DNA from: SAR324 cluster bacterium REDSEA-S27_B3
Lineage (GTDB): Bacteria; SAR324; NAC60-12
Assembly: GCA_001627865.1 (NCBI GenBank)
Contig: LUQO01000016.1
Location: 1 to 64,000 of the forward strand
Length of the DNA: 64,000 nt
Reading direction: 5' to 3'
Made by a program: the position numbers and the translations under genes. The notes beneath the pieces are model-generated. The model was not told the origin of the DNA. It ran no database searches and worked only from the letters and a program-made list of their open reading frames with translations. Below, piece by piece: positions 52,565 to 61,307 of the stretch. Position 1 is the stretch's first letter. Each line of letters starts with the position of its first letter.

Positions 52565-53146
52565 ATGTCGACTAGAGGACCTGTTGCCACACACCGCTCC
52601 TCAACCGGTATTCCCGCAGGTAGATTAGCGGTATGGTGGCTGCTTGCGTCAGAAATATTTATTTTCGGCGGTTTAATTGCCTGTTTTGTTCTCTTCAAGT
52701 TAAACGGAACTCCAGGATTTGAAGATGCCTCTGAGACCAGTGTTGTTGCAGGAGCTTTCAACACATTTGTATTGCTTACCTCAAGTCTGACAGTAGTGCT
52801 TGCACATGCTGCAGTTGAAAGAGGCGACCGTGAAAAGGCATTTACTTATATCTGGTATACATTCGCTGCAGGCATTGTATTCCTGATGGTTAAAGTATAT
52901 GAGTACTCAGGCAAAATCCTCAGTGGTCACACAATCACAGAAAATTTATTCTGGTCCTTCTATTACACAATGACAGGTTTGCATGCACTTCATGTAATAG
53001 GAGGTATGGTGGTGATGGCCTTAATTTCATTTGATGTCCGTAAAGGTTACAACTATCAACGAGTAGAGCTGATAGGCCTTTACTGGCACTTTGTTGATCT
53101 GGTATGGATTTTCTTATTTCCTCTTTTCTATATAGCAAATTTTTAG
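52565..53146 (+). CDS. coxC: Cytochrome c oxidase subunit III, copy 1
   Basis: A 193-residue five-helix subunit III: AVWWLLASEIFIFGGLI, then AFNTFVLLTSSLTVVLAHAA, a helix near TMTGLHALHVIGGMVVM, and the closing YWHFVDLVWIFLFPLFY. It lacks the first two helices of seven-helix forms. It is followed by coxD and a second subunit-III-type gene. Confidence 0.93.
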   Translation: MSTRGPVATHRSSTGIPAGRLAVWWLLASEIFIFGGLIACFVLFKLNGTPGFEDASETSVVAGAFNTFVLLTSSLTVVLAHAAVERGDREKAFTYIWYTFAAGIVFLMVKVYEYSGKILSGHTITENLFWSFYYTMTGLHALHVIGGMVVMALISFDVRKGYNYQRVELIGLYWHFVDLVWIFLFPLFYIANF

Positions 53147-53169
53147 TCACATTTTTGTAACGAACCATT

Positions 53170-53499
53170 ATGAGTGAAGTACACGCACATCCGAATTATG
53201 TAAAAGTCTGGTATTGGCTGGTAATTTTACTGGTAATCAGTACATTAGGGCCGATGCTGGAAATTCCCGCAATTACCTTGATTACTGCATTTGGAATTGC
53301 AGTGATTAAAGCATTAATGGTTGCAGCTAATTTCATGCATTTGAAATTTGAAAAACATATTGTATGGTTCCTGTTCATAATGTCCCTTACTCTGCTTGGT
53401 GTGTTTTTCTTCGGTGTAGCGCCGGACGTGATGATGACAGAAGGAGATCAGTGGATAGATTGTATTGCAGATAATTCTTGTGTTGAGCAGCGCTTGTGA
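53170..53499 (+). CDS. coxD: Cytochrome c oxidase subunit IV (CoxD/CtaF-like)
   Basis: A 109-residue protein with three hydrophobic helices (VWYWLVILLVISTLGPML; FGIAVIKALMVAANFMHLK; IVWFLFIMSLTLLGVFFFG), matching prokaryotic subunit IV. The FMHLKFE element is characteristic. It overlaps the next gene by 4 nt (GTGA). Confidence 0.88.
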   Translation: MSEVHAHPNYVKVWYWLVILLVISTLGPMLEIPAITLITAFGIAVIKALMVAANFMHLKFEKHIVWFLFIMSLTLLGVFFFGVAPDVMMTEGDQWIDCIADNSCVEQRL

Positions 53500-54125
53500 A
53501 TCCCCCATCCCCAAATCAGACAGTATTGCTGGCAACTTCTGAAGTTGCATTGCCAGGTCATCCGAGCCGAGCAAAACCTCCAATTTCGAGTGGAGTGTTT
53601 GGTATGCTTATATTCATGGTGACTGAGGCAATGTTTTTTGCAGGGCTCATCAGCGCGTATATGGTTATAAGGGCCGGACTTGCTGAGTGGCCTCCCTGGG
53701 GACAGCCACGCTTGCCTGTTGTTGCTACTGCCTTTAATACCGTTGTGTTGTTAGCCAGCGGATTTCTGATGGCTTATTCTCGTTCCTTTTTCAAACAGGG
53801 GGAACTTGTACAGGGTAGGCGTTGGCTTGGGATATCCATTTTATTAGGAACATTTTTTTTAATATTTCAAGGCTATGAGTGGGTACAGCTGCTTAAATTC
53901 GGACTGACAATCTCATCCCATATTTATGGTGGGTTATTCTACTTGCTTATAGGAGCGCATGGGTTTCATGTGTTTGCTGCGCTGGCGATTCTTATTTATA
54001 TCTGGAAACGTCTGGAGGTAACTAATAATTCAATTACACCCGAAGGCATTTTCCCATTCCAGCTTTTATGGTATTTTGTAGTCTTTGTATGGCCTATTTT
54101 ATATGTACTGGTATACCTGACATGA
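53496..54125 (+). CDS. Heme-copper oxidase subunit III, copy 2
   Basis: A 209-residue subunit-III homologue (GVFGMLIFMVTEAMFFAGLI, YGGLFYLLIGAHGFHVFAAL, and terminal FPFQLLWYFVVFVWPILY). It is distinct from copy 1 and starts at GTG 53496 inside the coxD stop. Two subunit-III-type genes in one operon are known in some caa3-type clusters. It may replace copy 1 or form part of a larger complex. It is coupled to the following small gene by a 4-nt overlap. Confidence 0.88.
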   Translation: MNPPSPNQTVLLATSEVALPGHPSRAKPPISSGVFGMLIFMVTEAMFFAGLISAYMVIRAGLAEWPPWGQPRLPVVATAFNTVVLLASGFLMAYSRSFFKQGELVQGRRWLGISILLGTFFLIFQGYEWVQLLKFGLTISSHIYGGLFYLLIGAHGFHVFAALAILIYIWKRLEVTNNSITPEGIFPFQLLWYFVVFVWPILYVLVYLT

Positions 54126-54379
54126 TACACCCCAACCCATCATTCTGGTCTCGCCGGATTAATTTTGGAAAAAAGCCTTTCTCTCGTGTTTTGCAGTACA
54201 CGATATTGTTAAGTGCTATACAATTTCCCGGAGTTGCATATTCATGTGCGGTTTGTTTTTCAGGAACTGAAGAAACATTACAGGCATATTACCTCACCAC
54301 AGTTTTTCTCACTTTGCTGCCGGTGCTGCTGCTTGCATCAATCGGGTATTGGTTGTATCGCAAACATAGAGAGAGCTGA
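54122..54379 (+). CDS. Small CxxC membrane protein of the oxidase operon
   Basis: ATG at 54122 overlaps the preceding stop (ATGA), giving 85 residues. After a basic N-terminus a hydrophobic stretch leads to SCAVCFSGTEE, then one strong membrane helix and a basic tail (YRKHRES). The CxxC at the membrane edge suggests copper or heme handling or a disulfide. Similar small 'CAVC' proteins occur in oxidase clusters of related bacteria, but no function is established. The frame opens further upstream at 54068, inside the previous gene. Confidence 0.75.
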   Translation: MIHPNPSFWSRRINFGKKPFSRVLQYTILLSAIQFPGVAYSCAVCFSGTEETLQAYYLTTVFLTLLPVLLLASIGYWLYRKHRES

Positions 54380-54498
54380 AAGATCATATAATTTCTTTAT
54401 TGCTACTTGAGGGAGTGACTACAAAATTCCTCTTAATTCCTTCATAAATCAGGCATCCGCTTACTTCTCACCTGTTAGTTTTGTTGTTTCCTCCAGCT

Positions 54499-55032
54499 TC
54501 ATGAGTGATAAAGTATCAGGTAAACCAGTACGCCTGTAACGGAAACATACAACCAAAGCGGAAGTGTTATCCTTGCGATTTTAGGATGCTTCGTAAAATT
54601 TCCTGCTGCGGCATAATAAACTGTGGTCAATATCATCGGTAAGACCACTGCAGATAAAAATATATGAGAAATTAATATGAAAAAGTAGACAATCCGAATC
54701 ACTCCTTCACCATGGTATAAAGTGTCTCCATGAAAAGTATGATAAGTGAGATAGCTTACAAGGAACAGAAATGAAAAAGTTAAAGCGCTTAACATAAATT
54801 TCATATGTAGTGCTTTCTCTCGCTTTCTGATGGCGACATATCCCAAAACAAGACAGATTACGCTGAGGGAATTTAATATAGCATTGGTAGCAGGAAGGTA
54901 ATTTAGAAAAGTAAGGTTGGGCACGGTTGCAGGTTCTTTCAGGTATATTAACCATACCAGAAATAGTAGTATTGCTATTGAGACTATTATTATTGATGTA
55001 ACAGCTGTCTTATTTGAGAGTGTACTAATCAC
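54499..55032 (-). CDS. DUF420 / CtaM-like membrane protein
   Basis: A 177-residue protein with about five membrane helices. The DUF420 pattern includes NYLPATNAILNSLSVICLVLGYVAIR, YLTYHTFHGDT, and ISHIFLSAVVLPMIL with conserved His residues. DUF420 proteins (CtaM/YozB) are needed for maturation of heme A-containing oxidases in Gram-positives. It is co-transcribed after ctaA with a 2-nt gap and convergent with the oxidase operon, supporting the same role here. Confidence 0.88.
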   Translation of the reverse strand: MISTLSNKTAVTSIIIVSIAILLFLVWLIYLKEPATVPNLTFLNYLPATNAILNSLSVICLVLGYVAIRKREKALHMKFMLSALTFSFLFLVSYLTYHTFHGDTLYHGEGVIRIVYFFILISHIFLSAVVLPMILTTVYYAAAGNFTKHPKIARITLPLWLYVSVTGVLVYLILYHS

Positions 55033-55034
55033 TT

Positions 55035-56021
55035 TTATTCCTTTCTTTGATGAGTTTCTGTAATTGTGTAAAACAATAGTCCTGTCAGCACAGCAGCAAC
55101 TGCTGTGTGCAGAGCTGAAATTGGTACCGGTACACGCAGTACGGCATTAAGAATCCCCACACATATTTCCAGCAGAACTAACACAATAATACTCAGTCCT
55201 ATGAAATTATGTCCATACTTGTTCTTCAACCAAAACCAGGACATTACCATTAGTGCCAGACCTCCGCAAACTGCGATCAGTCGATGAAGCATGTGGATCC
55301 ATTCGTTTTCAAATTCTGGAAGGAAACGACCCTGAAATTCTTCAGGTGCTTGTGGCAGCACGTTCCCTTCAATTCCGGACAATGACGAGATATCTGTTCC
55401 ACTCATGGAAAATGATAAAAAACTTCCTTCATGACATCCTGGAAAAGCCTCGCAGTGGAAACCTGAATAAGTCGCACTGTTATAACCTCCGGAACTGATT
55501 ATTATAAACAATACAATGATCATCCATACAATGCGAGAACGTATGCTCTCTCTGGCTAGATTTTTAGCATGGCTGATTTCAGGAATTTCTGATTTGTAAT
55601 GACTATCAGAACGAAAAGTTACTCGAGCCAGATAGACCAGTATTCCAAACAAAAGGTTCCCACCAATTAAGTGAAGTGTAACGATCGGCGGCCAAAGCGT
55701 CATTGTTACAGTCAGTGCTCCTAAAATGCCTTGCATGCAGACCAAAATCAGACTGAAAAGAGCAATACCGCGATGAGAATAATATGAGTGTTGTCTGAAA
55801 GTGACAACTGTAATAATGATTATTAAAACACCTAAAAGAACGGCGACGAATCTGTGTCCTGTTTCTAAAGCAATTTCAAAACCGGGAGGAGGAATTAATT
55901 GTCCGTAACAAAGAGGCCAGTCCGGACATGAAAGTCCAGCATTCTTCAAACGCACAAATGCCCCATAAGGAATCAATGGCAGTGTGAGCAGCGCCGCAGC
56001 AAAGCATAACCATTTCAACAT
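55035..56021 (-). CDS. ctaA: Heme A synthase (COX15/CtaA)
   Basis: Oxidises heme O to heme A. The 328-residue, eight-helix protein has four heme-ligand His contexts: TGHRFVAVL, VTLHLIGGN, HMLHRLIAV and SALHTAVAA. The extracytoplasmic Cys pairs are visible (LSCPDWPLCYG and HCEAFPGC). It is divergent in position from ctaB but functionally linked; product use is by CoxA. The gene starts after a 560-nt spacer. Confidence 0.95.
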   Translation of the reverse strand: MLKWLCFAAALLTLPLIPYGAFVRLKNAGLSCPDWPLCYGQLIPPPGFEIALETGHRFVAVLLGVLIIIITVVTFRQHSYYSHRGIALFSLILVCMQGILGALTVTMTLWPPIVTLHLIGGNLLFGILVYLARVTFRSDSHYKSEIPEISHAKNLARESIRSRIVWMIIVLFIIISSGGYNSATYSGFHCEAFPGCHEGSFLSFSMSGTDISSLSGIEGNVLPQAPEEFQGRFLPEFENEWIHMLHRLIAVCGGLALMVMSWFWLKNKYGHNFIGLSIIVLVLLEICVGILNAVLRVPVPISALHTAVAAVLTGLLFYTITETHQRKE

Positions 56022-56229
56022 CTATAACTCATGAATTATTTTTTTGTAAAAAATTGCACTTAATTATCACAATCATGCGATTCAAATTCAAGACTCATAA
56101 GAATCTGAATATTGTCCAATTAGCTAAGACTAAGTCATGGATCACAAGGATGATCACAGATGATAGGATTCCGGACATCCTCGAGTTACTCTGAAAATCC
56201 GTCGAAAAACCTTTCTCCCTGAAGCTGTC

Positions 56230-56305
56230 ATTCCCGCTCAGGTGGGAATCCAGGTAAGTGCTTTTTAACTGACTTCAAATGTTGGTTTCGACTTCGATCA
56301 ACCAG
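56230..56305. repeat. Two REP-like palindromes
   Basis: ATTCCCGC-TCAG-GTGGGAAT (56230-56249) belongs to a palindrome type common in proteobacterial intergenic regions. TGGTTTCGACTTCGATCAACCAG (56283-56305) matches 20 of 23 bases of the element at 34892-34914. Both lie in the 560-nt spacer 56022-56581, which shows no gene other than the downstream small ORF's promoter region. Confidence 0.6.
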
Positions 56306-56381
56306 TGGCGTTTTACACCCTGAGCAAATTCGAAGATATAAAGACTTAGTGATGGGCTGTCCTGCTGAGAACAAGCCGATA

Positions 56382-56424
56382 CTGTTTTAGTTTAAAAAAC
56401 TAATATGAAGTTAAACTAAAACAG
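56382..56424. repeat. Perfect 14-bp AT-rich inverted repeat
   Basis: CTGTTTTAGTTTAA (56382-56395) and TTAAACTAAAACAG (56411-56424) are exact complements with a 15-nt loop. A CTTTTT run follows 8 nt later on the plus strand. It lies about 160 nt upstream of the small 65-residue gene and could be an operator or a weak terminator. Confidence 0.6.
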
Positions 56425-56581
56425 AACAGAACCTTTTTCACTCGCTGAATTTTGTTCAAGATATTTCCGGAAATGCCGATATAAAAACCAAAGCTCATGC
56501 TCGGCAAGCTAACCGGTTTCATCAGGAAGATGAAAATAGGCAGCAAAGCTAATCTATACTACACATTGGAGGAAATATAAT

Positions 56582-56779
56582 ATGTACTTGCAAAATATTG
56601 ATACAAAATTACTGAAACATGTTCAGTCTAAAGAATTTGAAGAATCAGTTGATCAGGCTGTAAGGTCATTTATGTATGAACTGGATTTCATGCTGTTGGA
56701 AGAGCAGCATTCAGCAACAAACCTCAATTACTCATGTATTCAGCCAAATTCAACAGTTGGGTGGGTAAAACCAGTTTAA
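56582..56779 (+). CDS. Small hypothetical protein
   Basis: A 65-residue protein with an excellent ribosome site (GGAGGA, 9 nt before ATG). The first 45 residues are an acidic amphipathic helix (KEFEESVDQAVRSFMYELDF). The tail is Asn/Ser-rich. No family is recognised. It is stand-alone between two hairpins and convergent with the histidine kinase gene 54 nt away, so it may be a small regulator. Confidence 0.55.
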   Translation: MYLQNIDTKLLKHVQSKEFEESVDQAVRSFMYELDFMLLEEQHSATNLNYSCIQPNSTVGWVKPV

Positions 56780-56798
56780 GCAAAAGGAATAATATACA

Positions 56799-56819
56799 AA
56801 TGATGTGGAGAACATCATT
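56799..56819. terminator. Short hairpin between convergent genes
   Basis: AATGATGT (56799-56806) pairs with ACATCATT (56812-56819) around GGAGA. It lies 20 nt after the stop of the small gene and 15 nt before the stop of the histidine kinase gene. No T run is present, so only weak terminator function is suggested. Confidence 0.35.
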
Positions 56820-56833
56820 ATCTGCTGAAGGAT

Positions 56834-58492
56834 TTATGCAGTTAAAGAGACTGCATCATTTTGCGTTTGAATAGTACGTGAAGGAGCTGGGATGACGCAG
56901 TCAGGCAGCATTATTTCAAATACAACACCCCGATTGTCCAGCAGATTACATCCTCTAATTGTTCCTCCATGAGCTTCAATCAGTTGCTTGCTGATTGAAA
57001 GACCTAATCCGGTCCCTTTTTCCTTGCCCTCTGTATGAAAGGATTGAAATAGATTTTCCAAAATTGAATCCGGAATTTGACTCCCATTATCCACAACCTG
57101 AATTTTCAGTTCCTTCATATCTTGTGGAATAAAACGAACCTCAATCTGAGCAGGTTTCCCATCTTTTGTTTCGGGAGAATCCTGGAATTTTTCCCAGGCA
57201 TTTTTGACCAGATTCACAATAACACGTACTATCTTTCGTCCGTCAAAACGAAGCAGAAATGCTGGTTGACCGGCAGGCACGCGGTAATGCAGAGGAAAGT
57301 CCTCTATAAAACCTAGTTGAGATTCAATTTGCTCCTGAAATTCATCAAGTTGATATATTTCCGGACGTACTTCCATTTTACCGGAAGCAAAATCAAGAAT
57401 ATCAGTAGTAAGCCCTGTTACATTACTCGAAGAATTTTTTATCCTGCGGATATAGGTAACAGCCTGTACCACATCCATGGCTTTAATTCGATCCTTATCC
57501 AGAATTTTTAAGAGTAGAGTGGCAAAGCTTGAGATCGAGCCGTTCGCGTTTCGGATGTCATGTCCAAATTCTGCTACAGTGTTTCCAAGATCAATTAAAC
57601 GACGTTCTTTCTCTTTTGCAACTTGCAAGTCTGAAACAGTTTGCTCCAACTGCTGTTTCGAATCTTCAAGTTCTTCCACATTATGAGCCAATTCATCCTG
57701 CATAGATTGGAAGCGTGTCCAAAGGTCTTCCAGTACAGCGATGCGCTGACCAATCAGAGTATTGTTATTAGATGCTTCTGGTGCATATAACTCACCTGTA
57801 TCTTTTTCCCGTCTGAATTTTACAAAGTGACGGCAAAGTACATCAACCTGATCAGTAATACGCCGAGTTTGTTTATAAACTAGCATGGCGACAATCAGCA
57901 GTGCCACACTTACACTGATCAAAATCCGAATCCAAAAAGTTTTATTTTCAAAAAGAGATATATCCTGAGATACTACCAGTATTCCTTTAGTTCCATCTTT
58001 ACCTACCGGAATCTGGAAGGAAATTTTGCTCTCATTCCGGCTGAAAAATTCAGGGCTGTTTTTTCCTGCTGTAGAAACATCACTCCCTGTATGCTTAAGC
58101 TTACTGTCATAGTTTAATTGTGTTACTCCCTGATATTTCCGGGCTAATAAATGTTTGATTTTATCCTTCCTGACGGGTTCTTCATCCAACAGTCTGCTGA
58201 GACTTGACACTAACAGATTAAGTTCATGAAGTGTTTGCAAAGGCAGGGACGGTGTACTGAGAGAGGTGAGAGGGAGAAAAGAACACACATAATATGTTAT
58301 TGCAAAAATAAATAAAGCAAGCATGCCGAAATGAGACTTTTTTAACCAGGACTCATCCAGCTTTTTTTCAGGCGTATCCTGTTTTAAGACACTTTTAGAT
58401 GAAAGGGCCGCACGCCTTGTCTTTATTTTTCTCCGGACTCTTTGCTGATTTCTTAGTGTTCCATTTTTAAGAGTATGAATCATACCATTCAT
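56834..58492 (-). CDS. Membrane-bound sensor histidine kinase
   Basis: The 552-residue product has a basic N-terminal tail (to about residue 50) and a first membrane helix. An extracytoplasmic sensor region of about 140 residues and a second helix (ISVSVALLIVAMLV) follow. A coiled coil leads to the H box with the likely phospho-accepting His in AEFGHDIRNANGS. The ATPase domain has N box IVNLVKNAWEKF and G boxes VDNGSQIPD and GKEKGTGLGLSI. No response regulator gene is adjacent, so it is an orphan; the CheY-like gene at 5.5 kb is only a formal candidate partner. Confidence 0.9.
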   Translation of the reverse strand: MNGMIHTLKNGTLRNQQRVRRKIKTRRAALSSKSVLKQDTPEKKLDESWLKKSHFGMLALFIFAITYYVCSFLPLTSLSTPSLPLQTLHELNLLVSSLSRLLDEEPVRKDKIKHLLARKYQGVTQLNYDSKLKHTGSDVSTAGKNSPEFFSRNESKISFQIPVGKDGTKGILVVSQDISLFENKTFWIRILISVSVALLIVAMLVYKQTRRITDQVDVLCRHFVKFRREKDTGELYAPEASNNNTLIGQRIAVLEDLWTRFQSMQDELAHNVEELEDSKQQLEQTVSDLQVAKEKERRLIDLGNTVAEFGHDIRNANGSISSFATLLLKILDKDRIKAMDVVQAVTYIRRIKNSSSNVTGLTTDILDFASGKMEVRPEIYQLDEFQEQIESQLGFIEDFPLHYRVPAGQPAFLLRFDGRKIVRVIVNLVKNAWEKFQDSPETKDGKPAQIEVRFIPQDMKELKIQVVDNGSQIPDSILENLFQSFHTEGKEKGTGLGLSISKQLIEAHGGTIRGCNLLDNRGVVFEIMLPDCVIPAPSRTIQTQNDAVSLTA

Positions 58493-58876
58493 TTAACATA
58501 AGAAAGTGCGTGGCTGAACAATCAAATGTTCATTATTTTTTGCATACTTTAATGCAAAAATTCACTTTGTTTGATGATCAACAAGTCTGTAAAATCAAAT
58601 GCTTGTAATTTGTCTGATTTGTTATATGTAAAATCACAGAGCAATGCAAGCATTATTTTAAAAAAATTAAATTATTTTATGTGTTTGTTTTAATAAAAAA
58701 ATAAACTATTTAAATTTACACTGTTATATCAATAAGATACAATAAATGAATGAATATATATATTTTCATAAAAAATTAACTTTTTCGATTGGAATATATT
58801 TTTTCTGAAAAAAAATGTAATTCATCAAATCTTTCAGGAATAATTATAACAAAGAATTCAGGCAATTAATTTTTAC

Positions 58877-58908
58877 ATAAATCATTATATATCCATATAA
58901 TGATTTAT
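58877..58908. promoter_or_regulatory. Perfect 14-bp palindrome upstream of ahcY
   Basis: ATAAATCATTATAT (58877-58890) and ATATAATGATTTAT (58895-58908) are exact complements around ATCC, ending 112 nt before the ahcY start. They lie in the spacer 58493-59020, a 528-nt very AT-rich stretch without any gene. Symmetry and placement suit a repressor operator. The SAH riboswitch that often precedes ahcY in other proteobacteria was not found. Confidence 0.5.
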
Positions 58909-59020
58909 ATTGCAAATACCAGAAAACTCAAATATAATTTCCATAAGCAATGCGTAAGCTTGAATTTACAAAAGATTAAAGAATATCAAATTTCAATAAC
59001 CACAATAGCAAGGAGATAAC

Positions 59021-60370
59021 ATGAAAATGGATTATGATGATATGCAAGAAGGAGTCAAAAGGTCTGAAATTGTTAAAAAAGATTTCAAAGTAGCAGACAT
59101 AAAATTAGCTGAACTTGGACGAAAGCGAATCACAATGGCGGAACATGAGATGCCCGGCCTTATGATGATCCGGGAAGAATATAAAAATAAAAGACCATTG
59201 TCAGGCGCACGAATTACCGGTTCTTTGCACATGACAGTAGAAACTGCCGTTTTGATAGAGACACTTCTGGTACTTGGAGCAGAGGTTCGCTGGTCTTCCT
59301 GCAATATCTTTTCTACTCAGGATGAAGCTGCTGCAGCAATGGCAGCAGCAGGAGTGCCGGTATTTGCCTGGAAGGGAGAAAGTGAAGAAGAATATTGGTG
59401 GTGCATCGATCAGACACTGGACTGGCCGGGTGGGAATGGACCAAACTTACTGTTGGATGACGGAGGTGACCTCACAGGTTACGTTCATGAGAAACGTGCA
59501 GATTTGCTGTCAGGGATCAATGGCCTTTCTGAAGAAACAACAACAGGTGTTCATCGTCTGGAACAAATGGAAAGGCAAGGCCTGTTGAAAGTACCAGCAT
59601 TCAATGTGAATGACTCTGTTACCAAGAGTAAATTTGATAATTTGTATGGCTGTCGCGAGTCACTTATTGATGGAATCAAACGTGCAACTGATGTGATGAT
59701 TGCCGGTAAAATTGCAGTAGTTGCCGGTTATGGTGATGTTGGCAAGGGCTCCGCACAATCGTTACGAGGTCAGGGCGCGCGCGTGCTTATTACAGAAATT
59801 GACCCGATTTGTGCATTACAAGCATCTATGGAAGGTTATGAGGTGGTCACGATGGAAGAAGCGGCGCCAATTGGTGACATATTTGTTACCGCCACAGGCT
59901 GCGCTGATATCATCTGCCGAAAACATATGGATGCAATGAAAGACCAGGCCGTAGTTTGCAATATCGGACATTTTGACATCGAAATCGATGTTGCTTCACT
60001 GAATGATGATAGTTCTATTAAGAAGACCAATATAAAGCCTCAGGTCGATCAATATGTTTGGCCTGATGGAAAACGTCTGATATTACTGGCAGAAGGCCGA
60101 CTGGTAAATTTAGGCTGTGCTACAGGACATCCTGCTTTTGTAATGTCAAACAGTTTTACAAATCAGGTGATGGCCCAAATTGATCTTTGGGAAAATGGAA
60201 GCAATTATCAGAATAAAGTATATGTCCTGCCGAAATTACTTGATGAAAAAGTTGCTCGGCTGCATTTAGAAAAATTGGGAGCTAAGTTAACTCTCCTGAG
60301 TGAAAAACAGGCTGACTATTTGGATATTCCGAGAGAAGGTCCTTACAAACCTGAACATTATCGTTATTGA
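59021..60370 (+). CDS. ahcY: S-adenosylhomocysteine hydrolase
   Basis: Cleaves S-adenosylhomocysteine to adenosine and homocysteine, recycling the methyl cycle. The 449-residue product has the substrate region [15 protein letters not shown] and [14 protein letters not shown]. The NAD-binding Rossmann motif is [13 protein letters not shown]. The C-terminal [18 protein letters not shown] and terminal KPEHYRY contribute to the NAD site of the partner subunit. AAGGAG is 6 nt before the ATG. It heads a plus-strand run of five or six genes. Confidence 0.97.
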   Translation: MKMDYDDMQEGVKRSEIVKKDFKVADIKLAELGRKRITMAEHEMPGLMMIREEYKNKRPLSGARITGSLHMTVETAVLIETLLVLGAEVRWSSCNIFSTQDEAAAAMAAAGVPVFAWKGESEEEYWWCIDQTLDWPGGNGPNLLLDDGGDLTGYVHEKRADLLSGINGLSEETTTGVHRLEQMERQGLLKVPAFNVNDSVTKSKFDNLYGCRESLIDGIKRATDVMIAGKIAVVAGYGDVGKGSAQSLRGQGARVLITEIDPICALQASMEGYEVVTMEEAAPIGDIFVTATGCADIICRKHMDAMKDQAVVCNIGHFDIEIDVASLNDDSSIKKTNIKPQVDQYVWPDGKRLILLAEGRLVNLGCATGHPAFVMSNSFTNQVMAQIDLWENGSNYQNKVYVLPKLLDEKVARLHLEKLGAKLTLLSEKQADYLDIPREGPYKPEHYRY

Positions 60371-60387
60371 GAGGATTATTGACTTTA

Positions 60388-61287
60388 ATGCTGTTCAAGA
60401 AGTTCTGTACTAAATATTCCCTTTTTGGGATTGGATTAGGACTATTGCTGTTTGCAGCAGGCTGCCAGGAAAAGCAGATAATGCTGATGAACGCCCCCTT
60501 GGATTCAGGGGATAAAGTCCCCATCCCGCCAAAAGAAGAAGAACTCTTGACATCCAAATCATTTGTCGCATTTATCCCGGTTCAATTTGCAGAAAATCTT
60601 TCTCGCTACCACAAAGCTCTAAGTGTAAGTTTTGTGCAGTCTGTGTTAGAGGAACATGGAGATTTGAAAATCATAGATGATGTCAGGGTCAACAGAGCCT
60701 TGAACAGAAGTGAGTTTGCTAAACTGAACGATGCTCTCAAGCGAAGTAATTTGCGCAGGTTTGAGGATGACCTTGTAAAACAGACTGTCGAATTAGGTAA
60801 GTGGCTGCGTGTTCGATACATTGTCTTAATGAGAGTGCAACACAGCCCTGAGAAAGTCGATTCAAATGACTGGAGTACATATATCAGGTTCCGGATTATC
60901 CGTGTGGAAGATCCCGTAAAAAATGAATTGAATCATGAATTCACCTTTGTGTTCTCAAAGTCAAATGAAATTTGGGAAGAGCTTGGAAGCCTTGTTCGCG
61001 GTCGCTTCCCACTGAGCGGCTTCATCATTGAATCTCGTGCCAAACGTGCTTATGTACGTATAAACATTGGACGCCGGAACCGCATTAAAGACGATCAGGT
61101 TTGCAAAATATTTCGCAGAGTTCGCAGAAATATAAAAGGCTCCAACGGCAACATTATTTCAAGCATTGAGTTTGATAGAATTGGACAGTTAAAGCTCTTT
61201 CGTGTACAGGAAGATTTTTCCTGGGGCAAAGTCCCTTCCAATTACAGAGGCGTAATCAGGCAAGGTGACGCGGTGCGCTGTTATTGA
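60388..61287 (+). CDS. Predicted lipoprotein, unknown function
   Basis: From ATG 60388 the product is about 299 residues, with a lipoprotein signal ending FAAGC. The mature domain has an alpha/beta N-terminal half (KSFVAFIPVQFAENLSRYHKALS) resembling periplasmic proteins that assemble outer-membrane components. The C-terminal half has a beta barrel-like segment with AYVRINIGRRNRIKDDQVCKIFR. I do not recognise the family. It starts 17 nt after ahcY and precedes the folate ligase by 20 nt. Confidence 0.7.
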   Translation: MLFKKFCTKYSLFGIGLGLLLFAAGCQEKQIMLMNAPLDSGDKVPIPPKEEELLTSKSFVAFIPVQFAENLSRYHKALSVSFVQSVLEEHGDLKIIDDVRVNRALNRSEFAKLNDALKRSNLRRFEDDLVKQTVELGKWLRVRYIVLMRVQHSPEKVDSNDWSTYIRFRIIRVEDPVKNELNHEFTFVFSKSNEIWEELGSLVRGRFPLSGFIIESRAKRAYVRINIGRRNRIKDDQVCKIFRRVRRNIKGSNGNIISSIEFDRIGQLKLFRVQEDFSWGKVPSNYRGVIRQGDAVRCY

Positions 61288-61307
61288 TTATCTGAGAATA
61301 TTTCATT

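Noticed and set aside
58493-59020. SAH riboswitch before ahcY
   Set aside because: The leader is almost entirely A and T with none of the GC-rich conserved core.
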